A stretch of DNA of 64,000 nucleotides from Verrucomicrobiaceae bacterium (GTDB lineage Bacteria > Verrucomicrobiota > Verrucomicrobiia > Verrucomicrobiales > Verrucomicrobiaceae): assembly GCA_027486585.1 (NCBI GenBank), contig JAIXOU010000119.1, positions 101,639 to 165,638 on the forward strand, read 5' to 3'. Shown here piece after piece: positions 1 to 8,579 of the stretch (the stretch's first letter is position 1; every line of letters begins with the position of its first letter). The notes below the pieces were generated by a model. That model was not told the origin of the DNA. It saw only the letters and a list, made by a program, of their open reading frames with translations, and did not search any database. The position numbers and the translations under genes were made by a program.

Positions 1-3000
1 AAGGGTGACAGCTATGAAGGCGGAATGCGCGAAGTCGCAGGCATCAAATGGCCTGGCGTGCTGCCCGCCGGTGTGATCAGCAATCAATACATGTGGGTCG
101 GCGATGTCTTCCCCACCCTCTGCGCGGCTGTCGGCGTGACGCCTCAAAACACCAAGCCGCTGGATGGCGTGAATCTCTGGCCCGCGCTGCTTTCCGCCAG
201 CAACAGCACCACCGTCTCACGCGGATCGCCTCTTGTTACAGTTAGCGCGACACCGATTGCGATTTATCAGTTCACCGATCCAGTGAACGGCGGCACGAAG
301 GATTTTAAACTCATCCGTGGCCGCGTGAACAACGTGCTCACTCCCGAGCTTTACAACCTCACGGACGATCCGCAGGAGACCACGGATCTCATCGCCAACA
401 GCGCATATGCGAGTATCGTCACCACGCTAACCAATGCGATCACAGCGATCAGCGTTGAAAACATGAAGCCTTACGTCGGCCCGCCGCTGATTACAAACGC
501 GGTGCCTCAAGGCAGTGCCATCACGCTGTATGCGCCGTTCACGAGTTGGCCTGGCGCGACACCAAACGTGCAGTGGCGCAAAGGCGGGGCGAATGTCGCG
601 GGCGGAGTCGTCACGCAGATCACCGATGATTTAGCGGCCGCCGTCAGAGGCACTTATGCAGCCACCTTGACGCTGACAAACGTCGCTCCCGGAGATGCAG
701 GCTTGTATGATGTCATCGTCTCGAACAACGTCGGCAGCACGACGAGTGATGCAGGCACTTTAACCGTGACCATGCCTGCGCCTGCCTTGACACTGCCCAC
801 CTTCACCAAAGGCACCAGCATCACGCTGAACTGGACCGCTGTGCCCAGCGCTACCGGTTACACGATCCAGCGCAGCACCACGTCGGACTTTGCCACGATC
901 CTCAACACGCAGACCACCAGCAGCACCAGCGTGACCTTCAGCGGCCTCACCAGCGGAACTAGGTATTACTATCGCGGCACCGCCACGGATGGCACAAACA
1001 CTTCTGCTTTTGGCAATAGCGCCTCGTCCATGCAAGATGCGAGTACCCCAGTGGTCACGATCACCACGCCAGCAAACAACACGACCACGACCGCCAACAG
1101 CATCGTCGTCACCGGAACGGCCTCGGATACCATCTCGTCATTGACCGCAGTCGTCGTCAATGGAGTCAATGCGGTCACCACAAACGCCTACTCCACCTGG
1201 ACGGCCACCGTGCCGCTCACACCGGGCGCGAACACGCTCACGGCCACCTCGACCGACAGCGCCGATCAAGGCGGCAACTCCGGCTCCGCGAGCATCAACG
1301 TGACCTACAACGCGAACGGCCCCGCCATCGTCAGCGTCGGCACCGGGCCCACTGCTCCGACATATCTCGATGCGACGTATGTTTTGGCCCAAATCACACC
1401 TCAGCCCGGCACCACACTTACCAGTGTGCAGCTTCAGTATGACACGGGCGCACCCGTGAGCACCGCGATTTGGCGCGAGGTCTTTAACAACACCTCGTCG
1501 AACAACTGGAACGGCACTGGAGCCCTCAACGCGTGGACCACCATCGGTGCGGGCAATGTGCGTCAGGCCATCTCCACTTCGAATCGCACCGTGCCGGTGA
1601 CTCTCAACTCCTGCGCGACAAATGGCACCACCACGGTGACCTGCGCCAGCACGGCTGGATTGTGGCCCGGCATGTTGATCACCGGTCCAAACATCGCCGG
1701 TAGCATCAATGGCACGCAGACAGGCAACACCACCGTCTCTTCCATCTCCAATGCGACGACCTTTGTGCTGTCGCAGGCTGCCAATGGCTCAGGCACAGGC
1801 CTCACACTCACCGCTGCAGGCCTTACCCTGACGAACTGCGTCACCACCGGTCCCACACCTGGCCCGGCATCAGTCACCGTCACTTGCGATAGCACCGCGG
1901 GTCTCGTGAATGGCATGACGCTCACGGGCACGGGGATGGCGAATAACGCCACCGTGGCCTCTGTGACGAGCGCGACATCCTTCACCATGAACGCTGCCGC
2001 CACCGCCAGTGGAACGGTAACTCTCACCGCTACCGGAGCCGCTGCGGAGTTCAATGGCGGCACCGTGAACCTAACTGACTCGATGTTCACCACCACGAAT
2101 GCGATCAACACCAGCGGCACGGCGGGTTACATCGATTTCTATGTGCAAACACGCGATTTGTTCTCCAATAACAACTGCGGTTGGGCCTTCCAGGTTTCGT
2201 CCGACAATGGTGCGACTTGGAACACACGCCTCTTTGAAGACTGGAGCAGTGAAACCGTGAACCTCACGAATGTCGTGACCAACGCCGCAGGTGCTACCAC
2301 GGGCAGCACCACCGTCACCTGCGCGAACACCACTGGACTTACCGCCGGTCGAAACGTTGCCGGGCCAAATGTGTATGTCACCTGCGGACTGACAACGGGT
2401 CAATCCTCCGTCACTTGCATCAACACTGCCAGCCTTCTTCCCGGCATGGCATTGCAAGGAACCGGCATTCCGAATAACACCCGCATCGGCGCGATCATTG
2501 CGAACGTGTCGTTCACGCTCGTCACCGGCACCACAGCCACCGCCGTAACCGCCACCGCGACGAATGCCGCCACCGCAGTCGCCGCCACCTACTTCCCGGC
2601 AGCGACGATTAGCTCCATCACCAATGGCACCACCTTTGTTATTAACACGCCGGCTTACGTCAACACGAGCACCGCCCCCATTGCTGCCACGGCCACCACG
2701 GTGAATCACGGCTACCAGCTCTTCCATTATGACTTCGTTGGCACCGAACTCGGCACGCAGACGAAGATCCGTTTCCAGGCCACCGGCTACACACCCACCG
2801 CGCCGACACGCTCACCACGTATCAGCATTGACGACATTCTCATCGCCACCACCGCACCGCCTCCGACCATCACACTTGCCATGTTTGACGATGGCCTGCA
2901 CGGCGATGGCACGGCCAATGACGGCGTCTGGGGCGCTCAAATCCCCGCTCAGACCGGTGGCACGACGATCAACTTCAAGGTCGTGGCCACTGACAACACA

Positions 3001-4791
3001 AGCGCCAGCTCCACCAGCCCCGGCAGTGGCAACTACATCTACACCGTGAACAGCCTGCTCACCGATGCGACACTCCTTGGCGCAGAGTTCCTCACCTTGC
3101 CGAAATCCGATGGCGTGACTCTGAATCTCATCGCATCGGTCAATCAAGAGGTCTTCGTCGAATACGGCACGCAACCCGGCAAATACACGCTCGCGACAAC
3201 GCCGACGACGTTCAACATCGACAACGCCAAGCCGGAGTTTAAGAACCCGATCCGCATCCCGATCACCGGTTTGCAGCCCGACACCGAGTATTACTACCGC
3301 GTGCGTCATCGCAATGTCGGCGCTCCTTTCTACAGCGCCCGTGGCGAGCGCAGCTTCCACACCGCGCGGCCTCGCGGGACGACCTTTAGTTTCACCGTCA
3401 CCGCCGATCCGCACATCGACGTGAACACCGACATGCAGCTCTTCTGGCGCGCGATGGCGAACATCAGCCTCGATCAGCCGGACATCCATATGGATGTGGG
3501 TGACATCTTCATGACCGACAAGCTCGCTGACGGCCTGCTCGGCGTGCCTCCAAAGTGGGGCGGTGGTGTCACGATCAACCAGACGAGTATCAACAACCGC
3601 GCCATCATCTTCCGCAATGCCTTTGAACGTGCCTGCCACAGCATCCCGTTCTTCTTCGGCCTCGGGAATCACGAAGCGGAATATGGCTACCTCTTCGCCG
3701 CCGCAGCCGACAAGCAGAACAACATCCCTGCGTGGGACTTGAAGGCCCGCAAAGCCTTCTACCCTGCGCCGACACCCGATGCCTTCTTCAACGGCAACCC
3801 GACTCCGAAGGACTACTCGGGCGGCTCTCTTGGCTTGCTTGAAGACTACTATGCCTTCGAGTGGGGGGAGGCTTTGTTTATCATGCTCGATCCCTTCTGG
3901 AACACCATGACCAATCCGAACTCCTCCAACGACGCGTGGAACTGGTCCCTTGGTCAGGCGCAATACAACTGGTTGCGCGACACGCTCAAAAATAGCAGTG
4001 CCAAATACAAGTTTGTCTTTATGCACCACATCGTCGGCGGCAGCACCCAGGCCATCATCAATGGCGTGCCGACACCGCAGTTCGCTGCACGCGGAGGCAT
4101 TGAAGTCAGCGACAAATACGAGTGGGGCGGCAAGAACGCCGACGGCAGCCCCGGCTTCGCTACGAAGCGTCCCGGTTGGGACATGCCCATTCATGACCTG
4201 CTCGTATCGAACAAAGTGAACGTTGTCTTCCATGGTCACGACCACCTCTACGGCTATCAAACCAAGGACGGCATCGTCTATCTCGAATGCCCGCAGCCCG
4301 GTACGCCAAACTATACCAGCCTCGGCAGTGCCACTGACGGCCAATACGTTGATCTCGGAGCTAACAGTGCCAGCCAACTCCTTCCTAACAGCGGTCATAT
4401 CCGAGTCACCGTCGGCCCAAACAACTGCGTGGCCGATTACGTCCGCAGCTACCGCACAAGTGCAGACCTCATGCCGCCCGATGCCACCAGCGTCTTCAAC
4501 GATGAAACGCCCACCCGCATCAACCGCAGCGTCTCCCACAGCTTCGTCCTCGCCCCGAAGATCAGCCCGCCTATCGAAGTCGCCAACGTCGCTCCTGGCC
4601 AAGTCGGTCTCCGCTGGGACGCCGTGCCAAACAAGCCTTATCAAATCCAGTGGAGCACGGATCTGGCGAATTGGCAGACGATTGACACGCTTATTTTTAC
4701 GAACACTAACACCAACGCGACTTACACCGATAGTCTGCCCGAGCGTGTGAACGGGCAACGCGCTTTTTATCGGGTAAGCTATACTCCTTGA
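1..4791 (+). CDS. Sulfatase-metallophosphoesterase fusion, 5' end outside window
   Basis: The frame is open from base 1, so the gene starts upstream; 1596 residues are visible. The first ~155 are the C-terminal part of a sulfatase (YEGGMRE, KWPG, then LYNLTDDPQE, typical of arylsulfatases). Then come an Ig-like domain (~161-255), a fibronectin III domain (~259-335), a bacterial Ig-like domain (~349-437), a long beta-sandwich interrupted by repeats (~489-953), a purple-acid-phosphatase-like N-domain (~1020-1120) and a calcineurin-type metallophosphoesterase (~1129-1435) with TADPHID, GDIF, GNHEAE and VFHGHDH metal-binding motifs. The sulfatase active-site cysteine lies outside the window. The protein is presumably secreted and would hydrolyse sulfate and phosphate esters. 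The same two activities are separate adjacent genes at 10024-12734. Domain calls are strong; substrate is unknown. Confidence 0.88.
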   Translation, partial: KGDSYEGGMREVAGIKWPGVLPAGVISNQYMWVGDVFPTLCAAVGVTPQNTKPLDGVNLWPALLSASNSTTVSRGSPLVTVSATPIAIYQFTDPVNGGTKDFKLIRGRVNNVLTPELYNLTDDPQETTDLIANSAYASIVTTLTNAITAISVENMKPYVGPPLITNAVPQGSAITLYAPFTSWPGATPNVQWRKGGANVAGGVVTQITDDLAAAVRGTYAATLTLTNVAPGDAGLYDVIVSNNVGSTTSDAGTLTVTMPAPALTLPTFTKGTSITLNWTAVPSATGYTIQRSTTSDFATILNTQTTSSTSVTFSGLTSGTRYYYRGTATDGTNTSAFGNSASSMQDASTPVVTITTPANNTTTTANSIVVTGTASDTISSLTAVVVNGVNAVTTNAYSTWTATVPLTPGANTLTATSTDSADQGGNSGSASINVTYNANGPAIVSVGTGPTAPTYLDATYVLAQITPQPGTTLTSVQLQYDTGAPVSTAIWREVFNNTSSNNWNGTGALNAWTTIGAGNVRQAISTSNRTVPVTLNSCATNGTTTVTCASTAGLWPGMLITGPNIAGSINGTQTGNTTVSSISNATTFVLSQAANGSGTGLTLTAAGLTLTNCVTTGPTPGPASVTVTCDSTAGLVNGMTLTGTGMANNATVASVTSATSFTMNAAATASGTVTLTATGAAAEFNGGTVNLTDSMFTTTNAINTSGTAGYIDFYVQTRDLFSNNNCGWAFQVSSDNGATWNTRLFEDWSSETVNLTNVVTNAAGATTGSTTVTCANTTGLTAGRNVAGPNVYVTCGLTTGQSSVTCINTASLLPGMALQGTGIPNNTRIGAIIANVSFTLVTGTTATAVTATATNAATAVAATYFPAATISSITNGTTFVINTPAYVNTSTAPIAATATTVNHGYQLFHYDFVGTELGTQTKIRFQATGYTPTAPTRSPRISIDDILIATTAPPPTITLAMFDDGLHGDGTANDGVWGAQIPAQTGGTTINFKVVATDNTSASSTSPGSGNYIYTVNSLLTDATLLGAEFLTLPKSDGVTLNLIASVNQEVFVEYGTQPGKYTLATTPTTFNIDNAKPEFKNPIRIPITGLQPDTEYYYRVRHRNVGAPFYSARGERSFHTARPRGTTFSFTVTADPHIDVNTDMQLFWRAMANISLDQPDIHMDVGDIFMTDKLADGLLGVPPKWGGGVTINQTSINNRAIIFRNAFERACHSIPFFFGLGNHEAEYGYLFAAAADKQNNIPAWDLKARKAFYPAPTPDAFFNGNPTPKDYSGGSLGLLEDYYAFEWGEALFIMLDPFWNTMTNPNSSNDAWNWSLGQAQYNWLRDTLKNSSAKYKFVFMHHIVGGSTQAIINGVPTPQFAARGGIEVSDKYEWGGKNADGSPGFATKRPGWDMPIHDLLVSNKVNVVFHGHDHLYGYQTKDGIVYLECPQPGTPNYTSLGSATDGQYVDLGANSASQLLPNSGHIRVTVGPNNCVADYVRSYRTSADLMPPDATSVFNDETPTRINRSVSHSFVLAPKISPPIEVANVAPGQVGLRWDAVPNKPYQIQWSTDLANWQTIDTLIFTNTNTNATYTDSLPERVNGQRAFYRVSYTP
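1622..2703 (+). repeat. Protein-level repeats, one nested inside another
   Basis: Units of about 55-60 residues follow the pattern TVTC-x-(S/N)T-x-GL-x-x-G, then a (V/I)-x-S(I/V)-(T/S)-N-x-TTF strand and a TAT ending. One unit lies near 1622-1815 and a second near 1871-2040. A third starts near 2304, is interrupted after GPNVY (about 2375) by a complete fourth unit (VTC...GMALQGTG...TAT, to about 2583), and resumes at FPAATISSITNGTTF to about 2703. The units split one beta-sandwich domain of the sulfatase-phosphoesterase protein, because SSDNGATWN and the later RISIDDI segments read as one fold without them. Confidence 0.6.
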
Positions 4792-4861
4792 CTGAATCCT
4801 GACAAATCTCTGCCGAATCATTGAAGCCATTCTGACTCTCCTGCGGTTAGAATTAACCACC

Positions 4862-7495
4862 ATGAAAACGCTCTCCGTCTTTCTTCTCGCCGCGACGAGC
4901 CTTGCGGCTCATGATTTAGTCACCACTGACCGTGAGGCGCTACGAGCGCATGTGTTGGCAGAATGGAAACGCGAGCAGGTGCAGATCGCCTCCATTGCCT
5001 CCACGCTTCAACTTGCGGCGGCGGTCATTGCGAATGAAGCCGCCGCACCAGCGACGGCGAAGGCCTTCCTGCCCTTCACGAAACTCGATCTGCGGGCAGA
5101 TGGAGAGTTCCTCTATGTCGGTTCAAATGGCCTGCCCGATCATAACATGATGGTCGGTATCACGGCCTGGCAGCAGCAGGTGCCTCTGCCCCAGAAATAT
5201 TTCGACGACAATGCTTGGCAGATCCCGTTGAAGCCCGTGCCGGCAAAGGAACCTGCGATGATCAAGGGTCGCTTTCTGCGCGGAGCCATTGCTCTGGCGG
5301 TGAATGGCGTGCCGATCTTCAATCCCCAAAACAATCGTGGTGAGGTGGCGCAAGAGATTGGCGAGCTGGATCAGTGGGGCGGACATTGCGGTCGTGCGGA
5401 TGATTACCACTATCACATCACACCGCTGCATTTGCAGGCGCAGGCAGGGAAAGGCATGCCTGTGGCGTATGCGCTCGATGGCTATCCGATCTACGGTCTC
5501 ACGGAGCCAGATGGCTCGCCTGTGGGTAAGCTGGATGCATGCCATGGCCATGAAGCGCCCGGCGGCTATCATTATCATGCCTCGAACAAGTATCCTTATG
5601 TCATCGGCGGCTTCCATGGCGAGGTTGTGGAGGCAGGAGAGCAGGTCGATCCGCAGCCGCGCGCTCAAGGTGTTCGTGAGGCTTTGACTGCTCTTCGTGG
5701 AGCCGAGATCACCGGCTTTGAGAGCAGGGGTAAAAGCAGCTACAAACTCAGCTATGAGGTGAATGGCGACAAACGTAGCATTGCCTACTCGATCAATGAG
5801 GATGGCACTTTCCCCTTTGAGTTTGATAACGGTCGCGAAGGTAAATCGAAAGAAGTCTATACCGCACGCCAAGGCGGTGGTCCTCCGCGTGATGGTCAAG
5901 GCGGCCCCGAAGGCATGAAAGGCAAAGGGAAGAGCAAGGGAAAAGGCAAAGGCGGTCGTGAAGGCGAGATGCGTCCAGGTGATGAACCTTCACCGCGTCC
6001 CGAGGGCGAAGGTGGTCGTCCTCCTCGCCCGCAGGCAGGCGTGGAAGGTATTCTTGATGTGAACGGTGACGGTGTCGTCACCGCGCAGGAATTCGCCGAC
6101 AATGCGAAGTCGAACGCCGCGAAGAGCGGCACTTCACTCGTTGAGGCGCTGGCCAAAGCCAAGGAGCAATTCAACGCCGCTGATCACAATCGCGATGGCA
6201 AACTAGACACGCCCGAACTCGACGAACTCGCTGGCGCTGCGCCTACTCAGCAAAGCACTCGCCAACCTCGTGGTGAAGAACCGCCAGTTCGTGAAGACAT
6301 GACCCGAGGCGCTGGTGGTCGTGGGGGTAAACAGGAAGCCTTTGTGGCCTTGCCGGACCAGCCCCGCAGCAGCGATGGCAAGTTCATGTTGATGAGCTCC
6401 GTCGTCGAAGACCTCAAAAACTTGCCCGTCGAATTCACAGGCGATGGCGATGGTATAAGTCCGCCGTTGGAATGGACCGGTGTACCCGCCGCGACAAAGG
6501 GCTACGCGTTGATCATGGACCACGTGGCTCCAGGTGGGGATAAGAAGTGGTATTGGACCATTTATGACATCCCTGCGAACGTCGTTAGCTTGCCGAAGGA
6601 TTCGCAGCGAATCGGCAAGATCGGCACTGGCTTCAAAGGCCAAGTCGGCTACGAGCCGCCGCACTCGAAAGGCCCCGGCGCAAAGACGTATGTGATCACC
6701 CTGTATGCCCTATCGCAGCCGTTAAAAGTCACAGGCACTCCTGGACGCGAAGAACTCATTGCGGCGATGAAAGACAAGGTCTTGGCGAGTTCGTCACTGC
6801 GTGTAGTCCACACATCGGGCGTATCCGTCTCATCAGTCCCATCCGAACTATCTCCTTCCGCAGCTCCAAAAGCCAAAACCAAAAGCCCGTCCGGCCTCAT
6901 CAAGCCAAGCATCGCCGACACCATGAAGCTCAGTGTTTATGCCGATAATTGGTTCATGCTTTACGTTAACGGACGTCTCGTCGCCGTGGACAGCATCCAG
7001 TTCACGCCGCACAACGTCGTCAGCATCGATTTTCTCCCCGAGTATCCGATGACCATCGCCGTGCTCGCCAAGGACAACGCCGATCCCAAGACCGGCATGG
7101 AATACGGCACCAGCATCGGCGACGGCGGCTTCTGCCTGAAGTTCGCCGACGGCACCGTCACCAATGCGACATGGAAGGCCAAAAACTTCTTCCACGGCCC
7201 CATCAACGGCGACTCCGCCAACCCAGAGGTCAAACAAGAGCCTCTACCCGCCAACTGGTGGGCCACCGACTTCGACGACAGCACCTGGAAGAACGCCAAA
7301 GAATACACCATCGAAGAAGTCGATCCCAAGCAGCCCTATTTCGAGAACGACTTCGAAGGCGCCAAGTTCATCTGGACCGACGACATCGCCCTCGACAACA
7401 CCGTCATCTTCCGCACCAAGGTCGAAAAACCCGGCTGGATACCGAGGTGGAACACGAAGCCTGATCTTGATGTGAGTGGTGTGCAGGGGAGGTAG
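4862..7495 (+). CDS. Secreted YHYH-domain protein with EF-hands and a PEBP-like domain
   Basis: 877 residues. A signal peptide (MKTLSVFLLAATSLAAHD) supports the ATG at 4862. Residues ~70-260 form a YHYH domain with two copies of the motif (DDYHYHITPLH and GGYHYHASN). A glycine/lysine/arginine-rich linker follows (~340-390). Two EF-hand loops lie near 398 (DVNGDGVVT) and 441 (DHNRDGKLD). A phosphatidylethanolamine-binding-protein-like domain spans ~510-650 (FTGDGDGISPPLEW, YWTIYDIP). The last ~200 residues look like a carbohydrate-binding beta-sandwich (LYVNGRLVAVD). The YHYH family has no firm function; the EF-hands should bind calcium. It lies 70 bases after the sulfatase-phosphoesterase gene, and a smaller YHYH protein occupies the matching place at 12923-13933. 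The stop codon touches the first base of the palindrome at 7494. Confidence 0.85.
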   Translation: MKTLSVFLLAATSLAAHDLVTTDREALRAHVLAEWKREQVQIASIASTLQLAAAVIANEAAAPATAKAFLPFTKLDLRADGEFLYVGSNGLPDHNMMVGITAWQQQVPLPQKYFDDNAWQIPLKPVPAKEPAMIKGRFLRGAIALAVNGVPIFNPQNNRGEVAQEIGELDQWGGHCGRADDYHYHITPLHLQAQAGKGMPVAYALDGYPIYGLTEPDGSPVGKLDACHGHEAPGGYHYHASNKYPYVIGGFHGEVVEAGEQVDPQPRAQGVREALTALRGAEITGFESRGKSSYKLSYEVNGDKRSIAYSINEDGTFPFEFDNGREGKSKEVYTARQGGGPPRDGQGGPEGMKGKGKSKGKGKGGREGEMRPGDEPSPRPEGEGGRPPRPQAGVEGILDVNGDGVVTAQEFADNAKSNAAKSGTSLVEALAKAKEQFNAADHNRDGKLDTPELDELAGAAPTQQSTRQPRGEEPPVREDMTRGAGGRGGKQEAFVALPDQPRSSDGKFMLMSSVVEDLKNLPVEFTGDGDGISPPLEWTGVPAATKGYALIMDHVAPGGDKKWYWTIYDIPANVVSLPKDSQRIGKIGTGFKGQVGYEPPHSKGPGAKTYVITLYALSQPLKVTGTPGREELIAAMKDKVLASSSLRVVHTSGVSVSSVPSELSPSAAPKAKTKSPSGLIKPSIADTMKLSVYADNWFMLYVNGRLVAVDSIQFTPHNVVSIDFLPEYPMTIAVLAKDNADPKTGMEYGTSIGDGGFCLKFADGTVTNATWKAKNFFHGPINGDSANPEVKQEPLPANWWATDFDDSTWKNAKEYTIEEVDPKQPYFENDFEGAKFIWTDDIALDNTVIFRTKVEKPGWIPRWNTKPDLDVSGVQGR

Positions 7496-7573
7496 CCGTA
7501 GCATAGGCTTTCTAGCCTGTGGGTATTAGATTTTAACTTGAAGAACACAGGCTAGAAAGCCTATGCTACGGCT
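7494..7573. repeat. Large REP-like palindrome, left copy
   Basis: Perfect 28-bp inverted repeat: 7494-7521 pairs exactly with 7546-7573 around a 24-base loop. The arm contains GCATAGGCTTTCTAGCCTGT. It would form a very stable hairpin in single-stranded DNA, the usual substrate of RAYT enzymes. As RNA it could also stop transcription or stabilise the upstream message, though no run of U follows. Confidence 0.93.
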
Positions 7574-7577
7574 CACC

Positions 7578-8324
7578 ATGCTCTGGAACCCCACAGACAT
7601 CTCGATCCGAGTTCCCGAAGGCATTCACTACTTCAAGGAGCATCAAGCACTCCGAGTCCACACCCGCAACCTCCCGCATTGGCGACAGGATGGGGTGACC
7701 TACTTTGTCACCTTTCGGCAGGCAGATTCGATTCCTCGTGCGGTGTGGGAACAAATGAAGCGTGAAGCTCAGGCGTGGAATGAACGTGTAAATGCCCACA
7801 TCAATGAGCACGGTTCTCTGCCCGAGTCCCTTGAGCTAGAGTGGGAGGCATTTCAGCGCCGCCAATGGATTCATGCCGAACGCGTGGCAGATGACTGCCA
7901 AGGATCTTGCTCAATGGCGGATGCCGAGGTGAGGCAACTAGTGGTCGATGCACTCATGTTTTTCGAGCGAGAACGTCAGACCATGCACGCACTCGTCGTC
8001 ATGCCGAATCACGTGCATGTGCTGGTGACACCTGCTACCGGCTGGACTCTGGATAAGCTCACGCAGTCTTGGAAAGGATTCACGGCGAGAGAGATCAACA
8101 GTCATCTCGGTCGGGAAGGCCCGCTGTGGCAACAGGAAAGCTTTGATCGTATCGTCCGACATGAAGCGCACTTCGAGCAAGTGGTAAGGTATATCGCGGA
8201 GAATCCGAAGAAGGCTCGACTGGCGGCAAAGAGTGCTACGGTCGGCATTGCCGAAGCGTGTCTGGATTCATCTGGTGCATCCCTTCGAGAAGAGTGCCCA
8301 CTGCTCGAAGGAGATGAGTGGTAA
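7578..8324 (+). CDS. REP-associated tyrosine transposase (RAYT, Y1/HUH family)
   Basis: 248 residues from the ATG at 7578. An ATG at 7563 lies inside the palindrome and is unlikely to be the start. The HUH metal site is MPNHVHVLV (~residue 142), and the candidate catalytic tyrosine is Tyr205 in VVRYIAENP, the usual position in RAYTs. Other family marks are YFVTFR near the N-terminus and GPLWQQESFDR before the tyrosine. Known RAYTs cut and rejoin single-stranded REP hairpins; here the likely substrates are the flanking palindromes. An acidic insertion (~residues 70-115) lengthens the protein slightly. No frameshift is visible. Confidence 0.9.
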   Translation: MLWNPTDISIRVPEGIHYFKEHQALRVHTRNLPHWRQDGVTYFVTFRQADSIPRAVWEQMKREAQAWNERVNAHINEHGSLPESLELEWEAFQRRQWIHAERVADDCQGSCSMADAEVRQLVVDALMFFERERQTMHALVVMPNHVHVLVTPATGWTLDKLTQSWKGFTAREINSHLGREGPLWQQESFDRIVRHEAHFEQVVRYIAENPKKARLAAKSATVGIAEACLDSSGASLREECPLLEGDEW

Positions 8325-8327
8325 CAT

Positions 8328-8390
8328 GTAGCATAGGCTTTCTAGCCTGTGTCTTGAGGCCCAGAACACAGGCTAGAAAGCCTATACTAC
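8328..8390. repeat. Large REP-like palindrome, right copy
   Basis: 24-bp arms: 8328-8351 pairs with 8367-8390 with one mismatch around a 15-base loop. The left arm is identical to the inner 24 bases of the upstream palindrome's left arm, while the loop differs. It begins three bases after the transposase stop codon. Sequence conserved in stem but not loop is what REP elements mobilised by a RAYT show. Confidence 0.92.
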
Positions 8391-8560
8391 TACTCGCTAC
8401 AAGCCTCGCCAAGCAGCTCGCGGACTATTTAAAGGAAGTCGGAGCCGAAATGTCGAAGCTGAATTCAAGTTACGATTCCAACAAGGAGCCAGCGAGGAAA
8501 GGCGGCAAGGGCGGCAGAGGAAAAGGCAAGGCTGGAAAGAAGCCGATGCAGAATGAGTGA
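8390..8560 (+). pseudogene. Orphan 3' end of a sulfatase gene
   Basis: Immediately after the right palindrome one frame reads LAKQLADYLKEVGAEM and ends in a lysine/glycine-rich tail (KGGKGGRGKGKAGKK). This resembles the last residues of arylsulfatase A-like proteins of Planctomycetes and Verrucomicrobia, where a helix of this kind comes before an NxxYD segment and a basic tail. No body, start codon or ribosome site belongs to it; the only upstream starts are within the palindrome. I infer that the rest of a sulfatase gene was lost when the REP element inserted or recombined. The assignment is from remembered family pattern. Confidence 0.55.
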
Positions 8561-8579
8561 GCCGTGTTATGAATTCGGC

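Larger units (their letters stand above)
7494..8390 (+). mobile_element. REPtron-like element: RAYT transposase between two palindromes
   Basis: Two near-identical palindromes (7494-7573 and 8328-8390) flank one Y1-type transposase gene with little extra DNA. This is the arrangement known for REP-associated tyrosine transposases (RAYTs). Both palindromes contain the core GCATAGGCTTTCTAGCCTGT. The element sits between the stop codon of the YHYH gene and the orphan 3' end of a sulfatase gene. Whether it still moves is unknown, but the gene is intact. Confidence 0.82.

Noticed and set aside
2812..4863. A 683-codon open frame on the minus strand opposite the sulfatase-phosphoesterase gene
   Set aside because: It lies antisense to clear metallophosphoesterase motifs and has no recognisable domain; long antisense frames are common in GC-rich genes.
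8318..8389. Possible start of the sulfatase tail frame at a GTG before the right palindrome
   Set aside because: The first 24 codons would be translated palindrome, not protein; only the part after the palindrome is homologous.
7494..8390. CRISPR array or transcription terminators only
   Set aside because: There are only two palindromes, with no spacer series, and they flank a transposase gene; no U-run follows.
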